Source of the DNA: Planctomycetota bacterium
GTDB lineage: Bacteria > Planctomycetota > Planctomycetia > Gemmatales > Gemmataceae
Reading direction: 5' to 3'
DNA: 32,358 nt
Assembly (NCBI GenBank): GCA_016872605.1
Contig: VGZI01000057.1
Location: 1-32,358, forward strand
Shown here: piece by piece, positions 32,094-32,358 of the stretch
Numbering within the stretch: position 1 is the stretch's first letter
How the letters are laid out: each line of letters opens with the position of its first letter
Position numbers and translations under genes: made by a program
The notes under the pieces: model-generated
The model's database searches: none
Told to the model about the DNA's origin: nothing
What the model saw: only the letters and a program-made list of their open reading frames with translations

Positions 32094-32358
32094 ATGCGGT
32101 CGATTATTGCAGATCACTGGTTTCTCCTGGCGTTGATGCTGGGTGTCGGCGTGTCGCTCACCTGGCCTGACGCCATGCATCCGGTGACAGACATGTGGGA
32201 GCCGCGCCGGACCATTGCCATCTCGCTGTTGATGGTGGCGTGGACGATGCCGACGCAGTCGCTGGCTGACGAACTGCGAAATCCGTGGGCCGCGATTTGG
32301 GCGATCGTCCTGAGTTATGGCCTGCTGCCGCTCTCGGCTCTTGGGCTGGGCCTGGTTG
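32094..32358 (+). CDS. bile acid:sodium symporter-like protein, 5' part
   Basis: Only the first 88 codons are in the window. They encode a membrane protein: a short cytoplasmic start (MRSIIADHWF), a first helix (LLALMLGVGVSLTW), and further hydrophobic segments (IAISLLMVAW and AAIWAIVLSYGLLPLSALGLGL). The arrangement, with ELRNPWAA before the third helix, matches SBF-like/bile acid:sodium symporter (BASS) proteins that take up organic anions with sodium. This is a family-level inference from the start alone and the substrate is not predictable. The ATG at 32094 has no clear ribosome-binding site. It diverges from the E2 gene. Confidence 0.6.
   Translation, partial: MRSIIADHWFLLALMLGVGVSLTWPDAMHPVTDMWEPRRTIAISLLMVAWTMPTQSLADELRNPWAAIWAIVLSYGLLPLSALGLGLV

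Overview
The window looks like a GC-rich chromosomal segment of a planctomycete (Planctomycetota). This is inferred from gene content: a DUF1501 protein with a Tat signal, a secreted PQQ-type beta-propeller, a CotH/FN3/malectin-like secreted protein, a very large DUF4175-like membrane protein, two S49 (SppA-type) proteases, many secreted proteins of unknown function, and gene ends occupied by palindromic repeats. I cannot name a genus. There is no CRISPR array, rRNA, transposase, integrase or prophage gene.

Layout. 0.2-3.9 kb, plus strand: DUF1501 protein, YkgJ-type Cys-cluster protein, beta-propeller, cupin, and a truncated remnant of a CPXCG zinc-finger gene. 3.9-8.0 kb, minus strand: CYTH phosphohydrolase/cyclase, panC, mgtE, a TfoX-N protein and a DinB-like protein, probably one or two transcription units. 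8.2-11.3 kb, minus: two tandem TolC-type outer-membrane proteins. 11.6-14.8 kb, plus: one fused NirB-NirD assimilatory nitrite reductase that carries an in-frame GA-rich palindrome. 14.9-16.6 kb: a secreted unknown protein with a good sigma-70-type promoter, convergent with an orphan ABC ATPase. 16.9-21.6 kb: a short S49 lipoprotein-like protease, two tandem paralogous secreted proteins (one frameshifted), and a full-length SppA. 21.7-25.8 kb: a tiny six-cysteine protein behind a consensus promoter with an overlapping palindrome, divergent from the DUF4175-like giant. 25.8-29.1 kb: tRNA-Met(CAT), a CotH-family protein and a small secreted unknown protein. 29.1-32.4 kb: a TPR protein, a dihydrolipoamide acyltransferase (E2), and the start of a bile acid:sodium symporter-like gene cut by the window end.

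The genes are mostly housekeeping or envelope functions: pantothenate synthesis, Mg transport, nitrite assimilation, outer-membrane export, envelope proteolysis and 2-oxoacid oxidation. They do not form one pathway, and I see no clear new defence or mobile system. The most distinctive signals are (i) the density and variety of palindromic elements, which sit at gene ends, supply the panC stop codon and interrupt nirBD in frame; (ii) the small Cys-rich gene with its operator-like palindrome; (iii) three signs of gene decay or rearrangement: a truncated CPXCG gene, a one-base frameshift between tandem paralogues, and a 38-bp piece of the TPR gene copied 2.5 kb away.
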